Part shown: piece by piece, positions 24,769 to 32,063 of the stretch | Layout: each line of letters opens with the position of its first letter | Numbering within the stretch: position 1 is the stretch's first letter | NCBI GenBank assembly: GCA_018064805.1 | Contig: JAGHUN010000065.1 | Coordinates: 1-32,063 of the forward strand | DNA from: Candidatus Colinaster scatohippi | GTDB lineage: Bacteria; Bacillota; Clostridia; Lachnospirales; Lachnospiraceae | Length of the DNA: 32,063 nt | Direction of reading: 5' to 3' | Translations under genes and position numbers: made by a program | The notes under the pieces: generated by a model | Seen by the model: only the letters and a program-made list of their open reading frames with translations | Databases searched by the model: none | What the model was told of the DNA's origin: nothing

Positions 24769-25692
24769 TTAGTCTTTAAAGAATGCTGATGGGCTTACAT
24801 CTGCATAGCACTGAGAGCACATACCCTCAATAGCTGCACCATTATTAATCTGAACAGACTTTGACTTGATATTACCCATTACAATTGCAGTTGAATCAAT
24901 AACTACAGGACCATGTACATCAATATCACCCTTAACAGCTCCGGCAATTACTGCTGCTGTAGCGTAAATATTACCACGAATAACAGTTCCGGCTCCAACC
25001 TTAACAGCTCCTGAACTTGTTATATCACCTGTAATTGTGGCACCCTTTGCATATATCTCAGAAGCCTGTGAATTACCAATAATTGTACCAAGGATATTTA
25101 ACTTGCCCTTAACATCTACATTACCCTTAATAGCACCGATCACATCGATAGAACCATGTGAAGAAATATCACCGTTGATTGCCATCATCTTAGTGATTGT
25201 AGCAACCTCGTCGCTTACGAAGTCTTCCTCTTCTTCCTCAACAACCTCTTCCTCAACCTCTTCAACAACAGGCTCAAGAGTAACAGGCTCTTCTACTGCA
25301 ACCTCTTCTTCGACTGTTTCCTCGACAACCTCTTCCTCGATTGTCTCTTCTACAACAGGCTCTTCTACTGCAACTTCTTCTTCGACTGTTTCCTCGACAA
25401 CTTCTTCCTCGATTGTCTCTTCTACAACAGGCTCCTCTGCAACCTTTTCAGCAACTGCATCAAGTGCTGCTGCATAATCTGCCATTGTAATATCCATCTC
25501 TGCTGACGATGCAATTATATCGGCTGCCTCAACAGGAACATCAAGTCCCATTGACTGTTCAGCTGCTGCAAAAAGCGCATCCTCATCGATTTCTGCCATT
25601 GCTTCTGCAGTTGCATCATTCATACCATCATCTGGTACAAGTTCATTAACAGCCTGTGATAAATCTTCTTTCAACTCCTGAAAAAATCCCAT
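24769..25692 (-). CDS. Bactofilin (polymer-forming cytoskeletal protein)
   Basis: A 307-aa protein whose C-terminal part (about 165-300) is a right-handed beta-helix of the bactofilin type, with repeated strands such as GSIDVIGAIKGNVDVKGKLN, TITGDITSSGAVKVGAGTVI and GNIYATAAVIAGAVKGDIDV. Bactofilins polymerise without nucleotide and scaffold envelope enzymes. The N-terminal 160 residues are unusual: a mixed region (1-85) and then a highly acidic Glu/Val stretch (86-158) built from two near-identical 24-residue repeats. The protein ends with Cys-containing CSQCYADVSP. RBS AAGGAG lies 7 nt before the ATG. It is sandwiched between the deacetylase (11-nt gap) and pyrH, suggesting it places cell-wall modification. 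Confidence 0.9.
   Translation of the reverse strand: MGFFQELKEDLSQAVNELVPDDGMNDATAEAMAEIDEDALFAAAEQSMGLDVPVEAADIIASSAEMDITMADYAAALDAVAEKVAEEPVVEETIEEEVVEETVEEEVAVEEPVVEETIEEEVVEETVEEEVAVEEPVTLEPVVEEVEEEVVEEEEEDFVSDEVATITKMMAINGDISSHGSIDVIGAIKGNVDVKGKLNILGTIIGNSQASEIYAKGATITGDITSSGAVKVGAGTVIRGNIYATAAVIAGAVKGDIDVHGPVVIDSTAIVMGNIKSKSVQINNGAAIEGMCSQCYADVSPSAFFKD
25285..25428. repeat. Two 72-bp tandem repeats inside the bactofilin gene
   Basis: Units 25285-25356 and 25357-25428 differ at only two positions, followed by the start of a third copy. They encode the acidic 24-residue repeats. The near-identity implies a recent duplication and possible length variation between strains. Confidence 0.85.
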
Positions 25693-25703
25693 TTTTATTC
25701 TCC

Positions 25704-26651
25704 TTACTCACTTGTTTTATGCTGTACAGCTTCCGTATCCTCCGTAATCGGAAGGATTTCAACATCTTCCATCGCCTGTATCTGCTCTATCAGCACCGGT
25801 AGCGCAGCTACAGTGGAATATTTTGCTGAAGTATCATGCATAAGAATCACTGATTCCTGGTAATTATTAATACCTGCCATACAGTTTGCTACGATTCTTG
25901 CTGCTGATAACGTCTGGCTCGTTGCATCACCACTTGAAACATTCCAGTCGAAATAGGTAACTCCCTGTTCTTCAACAAATCGACACAGTTCCTCCATATC
26001 AGTAGCACTTACAGTATTACTGCTTCCGCCCGGAAATCTATAGATAACAGGATTAACTCCTGTCGTCTTCATTATATAATCTCTAATCGCAAAGAAATCC
26101 TTTTCAAAATTCTCTTTGCTTTTATATATTTCACTATAAATATGTGTATTAGAATGCATTCCGATTGAATGCCCTCTGTTAACAATCTCCTTGAACATCT
26201 CCTCATAATCGGAATGTTCTCCGGTAACAAAAAAAGTTGCCTTAACACCATACTGATCAAGAATATCAAGTATCTGTCCTGTATAAATGCTCGGACCATC
26301 ATCAAAGGTAAGATATACCTTCTTAGTGTTATCCTGCTCTACAAACGAATTAATTTCCTCATGCTGCTCAATATTTATTGAAACGGCTGCCTCTGCAACC
26401 TCTGCCTCTGCAATCTCTCTTTGTTTTATCTCTTCAGACAATTTCTCCTGAAGTTCACCGGTTATACCTAACTGAGCTTCGTATTGTGATGTCATTTCTG
26501 CAAGATTATTATTGGTAACATGCAGTTTACACCCAACATATATACTGAAAGCTGTCGGGAACGTAATCATCACCACGAAAGTCCCAACAATCATGCGTTT
26601 CAACCTTTTGACACGCCGACGTCTTCTCTCTGTATTTGATGTGTCACTCAT
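25704..26651 (-). CDS. Membrane-anchored polysaccharide deacetylase (NodB domain)
   Basis: A 315-aa type II membrane protein: a basic N-terminus with an Arg cluster (9-19), TM at 20-42, a coiled-coil stalk (about 45-105), then a NodB homology domain. Motifs are TFDDGPS (115-121, catalytic base and metal Asp), MHSNTH (165-170, metal His pair), RFPGGS (205-210) and ILMHD near the C-terminus. PgdA-like enzymes remove acetyl from peptidoglycan GlcNAc; a peptidoglycan or other GlcNAc-polymer substrate is inferred. RBS AAGGA precedes the ATG. It is the first gene of the operon that continues with bactofilin and pyrH. Confidence 0.9.
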   Translation of the reverse strand: MSDTSNTERRRRRVKRLKRMIVGTFVVMITFPTAFSIYVGCKLHVTNNNLAEMTSQYEAQLGITGELQEKLSEEIKQREIAEAEVAEAAVSINIEQHEEINSFVEQDNTKKVYLTFDDGPSIYTGQILDILDQYGVKATFFVTGEHSDYEEMFKEIVNRGHSIGMHSNTHIYSEIYKSKENFEKDFFAIRDYIMKTTGVNPVIYRFPGGSSNTVSATDMEELCRFVEEQGVTYFDWNVSSGDATSQTLSAARIVANCMAGINNYQESVILMHDTSAKYSTVAALPVLIEQIQAMEDVEILPITEDTEAVQHKTSE

Positions 26652-26694
26652 ATCTTAATCCTTCATAAAGAGTACTTTCAGCACTCCACATTTG

Positions 26695-26723
26695 ATTATA
26701 CCTTGATAAGCGTCTATTTGCAA
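26695..26723 (-). promoter_or_regulatory. Promoter of the deacetylase-bactofilin-pyrH operon
   Basis: TTGCAA (26718-26723), a 17-nt spacer and a perfect TATAAT (26695-26700) on the minus strand, 44 nt before the ATG at 26651. This is the best promoter match in the window. Confidence 0.65.
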
Positions 26724-26795
26724 CATAATTGCACGTATCTGACATATGCTTTTTACATATTTTACACAGATATGCCACATAAACACATTCAAATC

Positions 26796-27614
26796 TTATT
26801 CTACGGGATTGGCATCCTCATATTTTTCAAAAATAACTGAATCAAAAGTCTTCCAGGCACTTTCCTGTTCAGCAATTCCTCTGGCTGTCCAGCCCACGAG
26901 AAGAGGTTTAAAAAGTCTGCATAACACAAACCCCGGTTGCTTACAATCCTGATGTCTGTAAGCAATAAAATCCGGCCTTGAGATAACATTGATCAGTAAC
27001 TGTGACAATGCTAACCTGGTAACAATATTCTCTTTCTCCTTTTTCATGCTACATGAAAGTTGCCCTCTTACAACCTCAGGATGATTAACACGAAACCACC
27101 TTACCAGGAATGGGCTGAAGGATTCTATACAGTAAATCCCTTTATATTCTTTAAGTAAGTCGTATGTCTCACTACAAAGCTTATCATTACTATTACCGTT
27201 GTGATTTTTAATCTCACATATAAGAGGAACATCATTAAGCGTTTTCAGAACCTCTTCAAAGAGCGGGATTTTCTCTGCAGTTCCCTTGAGTCCATACTGA
27301 CACAATTCATCATATCTGCAGTCAGATACTTTTTTCTCAACACCACACATACGCATAAGATTCGCATCATGAAATACAACTATTTTCCCATCTGCAGTAT
27401 ACTGTACATCCAGTTCTACTCCATATCCCGCATCACGTGCACGCCTAAACGCAGCCATACTGTTCTCAGGTATCCCCGGTTCATGCAGACCTCTGTGAGC
27501 ATACATAAGTCCCGCAAAAGAACTGCAGTCCCTTTTCTCATTCGGGGCAATCAAAAAAGCTACAAGTATGGCAAATATAAGTATAGCAACAATTAGAACT
27601 AATAATTTAAGCAT
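26796..27614 (-). CDS. Glycerophosphodiester phosphodiesterase, membrane-anchored
   Basis: A 272-aa protein with an N-terminal TM (2-23) and a GDPD TIM-barrel domain that would release glycerol 3-phosphate from phosphodiesters. Catalytic and metal residues are in place: AHRG (39-42), PENS (49-52), GVELDV (65-70, Glu67 and Asp69), FHD (81-83), and LICEIKNHNG in the middle. The N-terminal anchor suggests action at the outer membrane face, which is inferred. RBS GAGGAAG lies 6 nt before the ATG. It follows the MFS gene by 36 nt, so they are likely co-transcribed. Confidence 0.9.
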   Translation of the reverse strand: MLKLLVLIVAILIFAILVAFLIAPNEKRDCSSFAGLMYAHRGLHEPGIPENSMAAFRRARDAGYGVELDVQYTADGKIVVFHDANLMRMCGVEKKVSDCRYDELCQYGLKGTAEKIPLFEEVLKTLNDVPLICEIKNHNGNSNDKLCSETYDLLKEYKGIYCIESFSPFLVRWFRVNHPEVVRGQLSCSMKKEKENIVTRLALSQLLINVISRPDFIAYRHQDCKQPGFVLCRLFKPLLVGWTARGIAEQESAWKTFDSVIFEKYEDANPVE

Positions 27615-27650
27615 TATCAGCTTCCTCTTTCAATTTGAACTACAACAAAA

Positions 27651-28979
27651 CTAATCATCCATCTCTTCATACATTTCAAACTTATTCTTAGGCATAACAG
27701 GTTTATTATCTCCATGCTTTACCTGTAACATCGTAAGGAATGAGAAGAACACAAACAAAGCACCATATGGGAACAGCGTCCAATAGCCAACATACTGCAA
27801 CAGAATTCCTGACAACATAGGCGTTGCAATCTGGGCGGCCATTGAAAATGTGTAATAATATCCCGTATATCTTCCTATATCAGACTCCTTACACATCTCA
27901 ACCACCATAGGTAACGAGTTAACATTTATCGCAGCCCAGGCAATTCCGACAAATCCAAACACAATAAGTACTATCGGTGTATAACCGCTATAAAGAGCAT
28001 TAATTACCGCACACGAAGCAAAGCTTGCAGTCAGAAGAAGTACACCACCTATTATCGTTTTCTTACGTCCAATTCTTGATGCAAGTTCACCAATAGGAAT
28101 ATATGAGATTATAGCAACCGCCATTCCTACAGTCAGGCAACTATTGGCACTTCCAAGACTCATTCCCCATTCAAGTGTTGCAAACTTCGAAAACGAAGTC
28201 GATATGGCATTATATCCCATATACCACAGTGCAATTGAAAAAAGAACAAACATCATGCTCTTTTTAACTTCTTTTGGAAGGAAGCTTTCTCCTGTAGCAT
28301 CGTCCTGAACTTCAAGATTATCTTCCGGATGTTTTGCCTCATATTCTCTAACTTCCTCAACACACTTAGGCTCATTGATAAAAAGGCATAGCAATACAAC
28401 GGAAAGAACCATCAGAGCCGCAATAATAATAAATACAAGCTGATAGTTATTTCTTTCACCTGCATTCTTAAAAAGCAGGGCTGAAAGGATGAGATATATT
28501 ATTCCACCTACAGCGCCCATAAGGTTAATCACAGCATTTCCCTTACTTCTAAGTGGCTTAGGAGTTACATCAGGCATTAATGCTACAGCAGGAGACCTGT
28601 ATGATGCCATTGCAATAAGCAGTATGGCAAGGATAATGATAAATATCACCATCAGGCCCTTTCTTGGATTTGCATAATACATATTATCAATAACCGGCAA
28701 AAGTACCATCAAAGCTACCGCAACAGCTGTACCGATTATTATATATGGCATTCTTCTTCCTATTTTTGTCCTGGTCTTATCTGACATTGCTCCTAGTAGT
28801 GGCAACAGAAAAAGTGCCACCACGTTGTCAAGAGCCATAATAACACCGGCGATTGAATCCGGCACATCAAATGTATTCTTAAGAATTAACGGAATAACAT
28901 TATCATATAACTGCCAAAATGCATTAATTGACAAAAATGCCATACCTACTAAAAATGTACGTTTATAATTAAGTTTCAT
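27651..28979 (-). CDS. MFS transporter, SLC45-like
   Basis: A 442-aa protein with about 12 TM segments, with the MFS motif between TM2 and TM3 as GAMSDKTRTKIGRRMPYI, and the YRSPAVALMPDVTPKPLRSK loop after TM4 that marks the SLC45/sugar-proton-type MFS group of Firmicutes. A hydrophilic central loop (about 205-238) separates the two halves. RBS GGGAAG precedes the ATG at 28979. Sugar transport is the usual guess for this group; there is no adjacent sugar enzyme to define the substrate. It sits upstream of the glycerophosphodiesterase. Confidence 0.88.
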   Translation of the reverse strand: MKLNYKRTFLVGMAFLSINAFWQLYDNVIPLILKNTFDVPDSIAGVIMALDNVVALFLLPLLGAMSDKTRTKIGRRMPYIIIGTAVAVALMVLLPVIDNMYYANPRKGLMVIFIIILAILLIAMASYRSPAVALMPDVTPKPLRSKGNAVINLMGAVGGIIYLILSALLFKNAGERNNYQLVFIIIAALMVLSVVLLCLFINEPKCVEEVREYEAKHPEDNLEVQDDATGESFLPKEVKKSMMFVLFSIALWYMGYNAISTSFSKFATLEWGMSLGSANSCLTVGMAVAIISYIPIGELASRIGRKKTIIGGVLLLTASFASCAVINALYSGYTPIVLIVFGFVGIAWAAINVNSLPMVVEMCKESDIGRYTGYYYTFSMAAQIATPMLSGILLQYVGYWTLFPYGALFVFFSFLTMLQVKHGDNKPVMPKNKFEMYEEMDD

Positions 28980-29033
28980 TTTTCTTCCCTTTTCTTTTAA
29001 TGATTACCGCCATCTCCCCCGATACTTCAATCT

Positions 29034-30038
29034 TTATTTTGCATATACCTTTTTATTTAGCGGTGTAGTATTTCTCACTTCCAAACCATCCAGGCTACGT
29101 ATATACTGCTCAAACTTTGAGAAACCGTATTCCTTAGGGTTGAAAGCCGGGAATTCATTCTTTATATCAGAATTAAGCGAACCTAAGTTGATGCCCTTTT
29201 CACCATGGCTTCTAACCATTTCTATAATCCGCTTTTCCATTCCATCGTCTGCTTCAGGAACATTTAAGAATACATTTATTGATGTTCCTATGTGCTCCAT
29301 AGATAAAAAGTCAAATGTCTTTAAGAAAATAGAAAATTTGGAATATCCGTAATTACGTGTATCAAAATCAGGATAACGTTTCTGCAGTCTGCTACCAAGT
29401 TCCCCCATATCTATTCCATTTGATTCATTACCATTAGCAAGAATAATATCCTTAAGTGCTGCAGCAATCTTTTCAATCGGAGTTATAGATGTCTCATCAT
29501 CCTTCTCTTCTTTTTTAGGCTTTGTATCAACCTTAACATTCTGCTTATTGTCGCTCTTCTTAGCCGGTTGCTTAACGGTTCGGTCTTCTTTATCATCATC
29601 CTCATCAATGATTCTGTCTAAGAATTTGAACTCATTGCAGGCTGCGCAAAAAGGTGCAGGTGTCTTAGATTCACCCAGACCTATTACCATCTTACCTGCT
29701 TCTCTCAATCTTGCTGCCAATCTTGTAAAATCGCTATCTGATGAGCATATTGCAAAGCCATCTACTTCACCGCCATACAAAATATCCATCGCGTCAATTA
29801 TCATTGCCGAATCAGTGGCATTCTTTCCGTATGTATAGCTGTATTGCTGAATAGGTGTAAGACTATGCTTAAGCAACACCTTTTTCCAGCCCGATGCCCC
29901 ATTGCCCGTCCAATCGCAATATACTCTCTTATACGTAATTGTTCCCTTATTTGAAATCTCATTAAGAATACTATTAGTGTACTTTGGTGCTATATTATCT
30001 GCATCAATAAGTACGGCAAATCTCTTTTCCTCTGCCAT
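29034..30038 (-). CDS. NYN-domain putative RNase with two OST-HTH/LOTUS domains
   Basis: A 334-aa soluble protein. The NYN (PIN-like, LabA-type) domain covers about 1-150: LIDADN (11-16), TDSAMIIDAMDIL and SSDSDF supply the acidic metal-site residues of this nuclease fold. A charged linker (about 150-185) follows. Two OST-HTH/LOTUS modules are at about 190-252 (IDMGELGSRLQKRYPDF then YGYSKFSIFL) and 262-330 (INLGSLNSDIKNEFPAF then YGFSKFEQYI). LOTUS domains bind RNA, G-quadruplexes or helicases. RBS GGAGG precedes the ATG by 4 nt. It is the last gene of a probable dinB operon, 66 nt after the YolD-like gene. RNase action is inferred. Confidence 0.9.
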   Translation of the reverse strand: MAEEKRFAVLIDADNIAPKYTNSILNEISNKGTITYKRVYCDWTGNGASGWKKVLLKHSLTPIQQYSYTYGKNATDSAMIIDAMDILYGGEVDGFAICSSDSDFTRLAARLREAGKMVIGLGESKTPAPFCAACNEFKFLDRIIDEDDDKEDRTVKQPAKKSDNKQNVKVDTKPKKEEKDDETSITPIEKIAAALKDIILANGNESNGIDMGELGSRLQKRYPDFDTRNYGYSKFSIFLKTFDFLSMEHIGTSINVFLNVPEADDGMEKRIIEMVRSHGEKGINLGSLNSDIKNEFPAFNPKEYGFSKFEQYIRSLDGLEVRNTTPLNKKVYAK

Positions 30039-30104
30039 CTTTCCTCCATATCTTTATTCAAAAAAGAAATCTGACCCTTTCTGTTCGAATAATCAACTAA
30101 AATA

Positions 30105-30305
30105 TCACTTTTCAATATTACTATTATGCGTAATACTGTCTGTTTCACGCCATGCCCCAATTGTGTCATCATAGCCCGCTTTAACTTGTTCCAGTTCTCT
30201 CTCTTTTTTCTCAAGTGCTTCCGGAAGACCTTTCAGTGCGGCAAATGGCATAAACTGCTTCGCTCTTTCGCTGACAGGCATTTTTTCTCTTATTCTTGAT
30301 GCCAT
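30105..30305 (-). CDS. YolD-like small protein beside DNA polymerase
   Basis: A 66-aa basic-then-acidic protein with the RAKQFMPFAALKGLPEAL motif typical of YolD-like proteins that accompany Y-family polymerases in Firmicutes. AAGGAG lies 5 nt before the ATG at 30305, so the two codons further upstream (starting at GTG) are excluded. It starts about 100 nt after the polymerase stop. Its function is unknown. Confidence 0.75.
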   Translation of the reverse strand: MASRIREKMPVSERAKQFMPFAALKGLPEALEKKERELEQVKAGYDDTIGAWRETDSITHNSNIEK

Positions 30306-30403
30306 AACCACTCCTTATATCTCTTTACGATCATATCTTCTGCATTTCTTCTACCTACGAGATATCATATATGCCACCTGTGATTTTTATGTCCGGTAGC
30401 AAG

Positions 30404-31669
30404 TTACACTCCACTCCTATGACCGCCTATCTGTGTATTACGCTCTCTTGTAGTTCCATGTTCTTCCAGATTCATTCCCTTTAATATAGCATTTTTGCCA
30501 TACCGATCTTTTATTGACAGAACCGCTTCCTGTACCTTTCTATTACGGTCAAGTGTATTATCATCCGTAAAAAGACTATATTGGTGATATTGTTCTGTGA
30601 CAACATTGTTACAGGTAATATTTACACGTTTAATAGTGTACCTCGGATCTGCAATTTCTTCATACAATTTCACAACTGCAGGAACAAGTATAACATCTGC
30701 ATTAGTCTCATCATTTATTCTTGCAGTTCCATGCGCAGAATCTATTCCCAACCTGCTTGAATAAGACAAATGAAGTGTGACGGAAGATGTTACCAGATTC
30801 TTAGAAACGAGTTCAAGACATAAAAGATCCATCATTTCCTTAACAATAAGTCTGCAATCATCATAAGAATAATCACTGGCAAGAACCTGACCACTACTTA
30901 TACAATTGGTCTGTGAATGATAGTTCTTTATATCCTGCATTGTAACCGGTTCACGCCCCCAGGCATGATCGATTAAAAGTTCTGCGTCAATACCAAATAA
31001 TCTATATAGCAGTTCCTCATCGGCTTCGGCCACATCTTTCATCGTAAAAATCCCATAATCCGCAAGTTTTCTCGCTATGCCCTTACCGACACGCCAGAAA
31101 TCAGTTAGTGGTTTGTGATTCCACAATGTTTTCCTATAGATTTCCTCGTCCAGTTCTCCAATAAAATCCTCCGCATGCTTTGCGGAAATATCCAGTGCAA
31201 TCTTGGTCAGATACAGATTGGTTCCTATACCACATGTGGCACGAATACCAAGTCTGTCATAGATTTCACCAATAATCTTACTTCCCAGTTCTCTTGCCGT
31301 CATCCCATACATTTTGAGATAATCCGTGACATCCATAAATGCTTCATCAATTGAATACACATGAATGTCATCTTTGGAAATATATTTAAGATATATTCCA
31401 TATATCTCGGCTGCATAATCAATATACAACTGCATCCTGGGAACTGCTGCAATATACTCAACATCCTTCGGAATCTCAAACACTCTACACCTGTTTTTTA
31501 TTCCCAGCGCTTTCATGGATGGAGTAATTGCAAGACATATTGTTTTTTCTGTTCTGGACATATCTGCCACAACCAGGTTGGTAGTCATCGGGTCAAGCCC
31601 ACGTTCTACGCACTCAACCGACGCATAAAATGACTTTAGGTCAATGCAGATATACATTCTATCACTCAT
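30404..31669 (-). CDS. Y-family DNA polymerase (DinB/UmuC-like)
   Basis: A 421-aa translesion polymerase. CIDLKSFYASVECVERG (8-24) holds the first catalytic Asp10 and the steric-gate region; VYSIDEAFMD (104-113) holds Asp108 and Glu109. Helix-hairpin-helix (about 195-235) and little-finger regions follow. Near residue 370 QYSLF matches a beta-clamp-binding motif. The start is uncertain: ATG at 31669 lies 7 nt after a TATAAT and has no strong RBS, a second ATG is at 31657, and the frame reaches 31693. No LexA-like box is visible. It heads the unit with the YolD-like and NYN genes. Confidence 0.92.
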   Translation of the reverse strand: MSDRMYICIDLKSFYASVECVERGLDPMTTNLVVADMSRTEKTICLAITPSMKALGIKNRCRVFEIPKDVEYIAAVPRMQLYIDYAAEIYGIYLKYISKDDIHVYSIDEAFMDVTDYLKMYGMTARELGSKIIGEIYDRLGIRATCGIGTNLYLTKIALDISAKHAEDFIGELDEEIYRKTLWNHKPLTDFWRVGKGIARKLADYGIFTMKDVAEADEELLYRLFGIDAELLIDHAWGREPVTMQDIKNYHSQTNCISSGQVLASDYSYDDCRLIVKEMMDLLCLELVSKNLVTSSVTLHLSYSSRLGIDSAHGTARINDETNADVILVPAVVKLYEEIADPRYTIKRVNITCNNVVTEQYHQYSLFTDDNTLDRNRKVQEAVLSIKDRYGKNAILKGMNLEEHGTTRERNTQIGGHRSGV

Positions 31670-31676
31670 AGCTTTG

Positions 31677-31682
31677 ATTATA
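31677..31682 (-). promoter_or_regulatory. -10 box of the Y-family polymerase gene
   Basis: TATAAT on the minus strand, 7 nt upstream of the likely ATG at 31669, which would give a nearly leaderless mRNA. The expected -35 position falls inside hairpin 1 of dispersed element copy 2, where no good -35 match is seen. Confidence 0.4.
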
Positions 31683-31693
31683 TCATATTTCAC

Positions 31694-31797
31694 AACATAG
31701 ATGTAACACGCTTCGCGAGTTTACATCTATGATTAGCGGTCGTCAGATGGAGTGCATGCAAGCATGCACTCCATCTTCCTCGTCGCCATAACAAAAA
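31694..31797. repeat. Dispersed double-hairpin element, copy 2
   Basis: Hairpin 1 has an 11-bp stem (31696-31706 with 31721-31731) with CGC-TTC-GCG at the tip, the reverse complement of the tip in copy 1. Hairpin 2 is a perfect 15-bp stem (31745-31759 with 31762-31776) around AA. The right end CTCGTCGCCATAACAAAAA matches copy 1 except at one Y position and again abuts a terminator, here that of glgP. Confidence 0.8.
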
Positions 31798-31820
31798 GAG
31801 CGTGACAAATTGTCACGCCC
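31793..31820 (-). terminator. Terminator of the glycogen phosphorylase gene
   Basis: A stem of about 10 bp (31798-31807 with 31811-31820) and a 3-nt loop, with a five-T tract on the minus strand. It lies 50 nt after the glgP stop. Confidence 0.75.
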
Positions 31821-31869
31821 CTTCTTTTTAGCTTATATGCCGTCTGTTTTTCCAGCCTCAATTAATATA

Positions 31870-32063
31870 TCAATCCTTTACAGACTCCTTAAGATGCCAG
31901 ATATCTCTGTCATACTCTGCAATTGTTCTGTCTGATGAGAAGAAACCTGCCTTAGCAATATTAACAAGCATCATTCTCTGCCACTTAGCTCTGTCTTCAT
32001 AATCTGCAAACATCTGATCCTTAACCTTAATATAATCCTCAAGATCAAGAAGTGTCATGAACC
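31870..32063 (-). CDS. glgP: Glycogen/maltodextrin phosphorylase, C-terminal part
   Basis: Only the last 64 or so codons are in the window; the frame continues through 32063 without a start, so the ATG at 32058 is internal. The sequence [20 protein letters not shown], then [19 protein letters not shown], is the conserved C-terminus of glycogen/starch phosphorylase (FSSDRTI..Y...IW). The enzyme releases glucose 1-phosphate from alpha-glucans using pyridoxal phosphate. Whether the substrate is glycogen or maltodextrin cannot be judged from this part. Confidence 0.85.
   Translation of the reverse strand, partial: FMTLLDLEDYIKVKDQMFADYEDRAKWQRMMLVNIAKAGFFSSDRTIAEYDRDIWHLKESVKD

Noticed and set aside
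31657-31740. LexA (SOS) box upstream of the polymerase gene
   Set aside because: No GAAC-N4-GTTC-like sequence was found; the visible inverted repeat belongs to the dispersed element.

Overview
The window reads as a chromosomal segment of a low-GC Firmicute of the Clostridia, most like Lachnospiraceae. The evidence is the gene neighbourhood (pyrH-frr-uppS-cdsA-dxr-rseP in one run), strong AGGAGG-type ribosome binding sites, a tRNA without an encoded CCA, and clostridial-style envelope proteins. Every protein gene lies on the minus strand; only a tRNA-Glu is on the plus strand. This is inference from content and no species is claimed.

Layout in + coordinates (transcription runs right to left): 1-516 is non-coding with two minus-strand terminators, one plus-strand terminator and an 11-bp tandem repeat. 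517-3145 is a visibly AT-rich accessory-looking module: a WYL-domain regulator, a protein with uracil-DNA-glycosylase-like motifs, and an unknown protein. 3234-15711 is a membrane-transport block: a giant RND pump with a coiled-coil insertion, two small unknown genes, an MntP-like membrane protein, a repeat-rich lipoprotein, an MMPL-type RND pump, a TetR regulator and a DUF975 membrane protein. 15896-15967 is tRNA-Glu(CTC), followed by a 63-bp tandem array that places a DnaA-box-like 9-mer every 63 bp.

16550-18237 holds two coupled RimK-like ATP-grasp ligases. 18348-26651 is a housekeeping and envelope operon. In transcription order it is polysaccharide deacetylase, bactofilin, pyrH, frr, uppS, cdsA, dxr, rseP and a fructokinase. 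It joins UMP kinase and ribosome recycling to isoprenoid, undecaprenyl and phospholipid synthesis and to envelope proteolysis. 26796-28979 is a glycerophosphodiesterase with an SLC45-like MFS transporter. 29034-31669 is a probable dinB / YolD-like / NYN-LOTUS operon. The right edge holds the C-terminus of glycogen phosphorylase.

The least-explained structures are: a two-copy, double-hairpin dispersed element (about 14183-14290 and 31694-31797), each copy abutting the T-tract of a minus-strand terminator, with its first hairpin flipped between copies; the phased 63-bp array; the WYL / glycosylase-like / unknown module; and the shared idea of long glycine-punctuated heptad repeats, fused into one RND pump and supplied as a separate lipoprotein beside the other.
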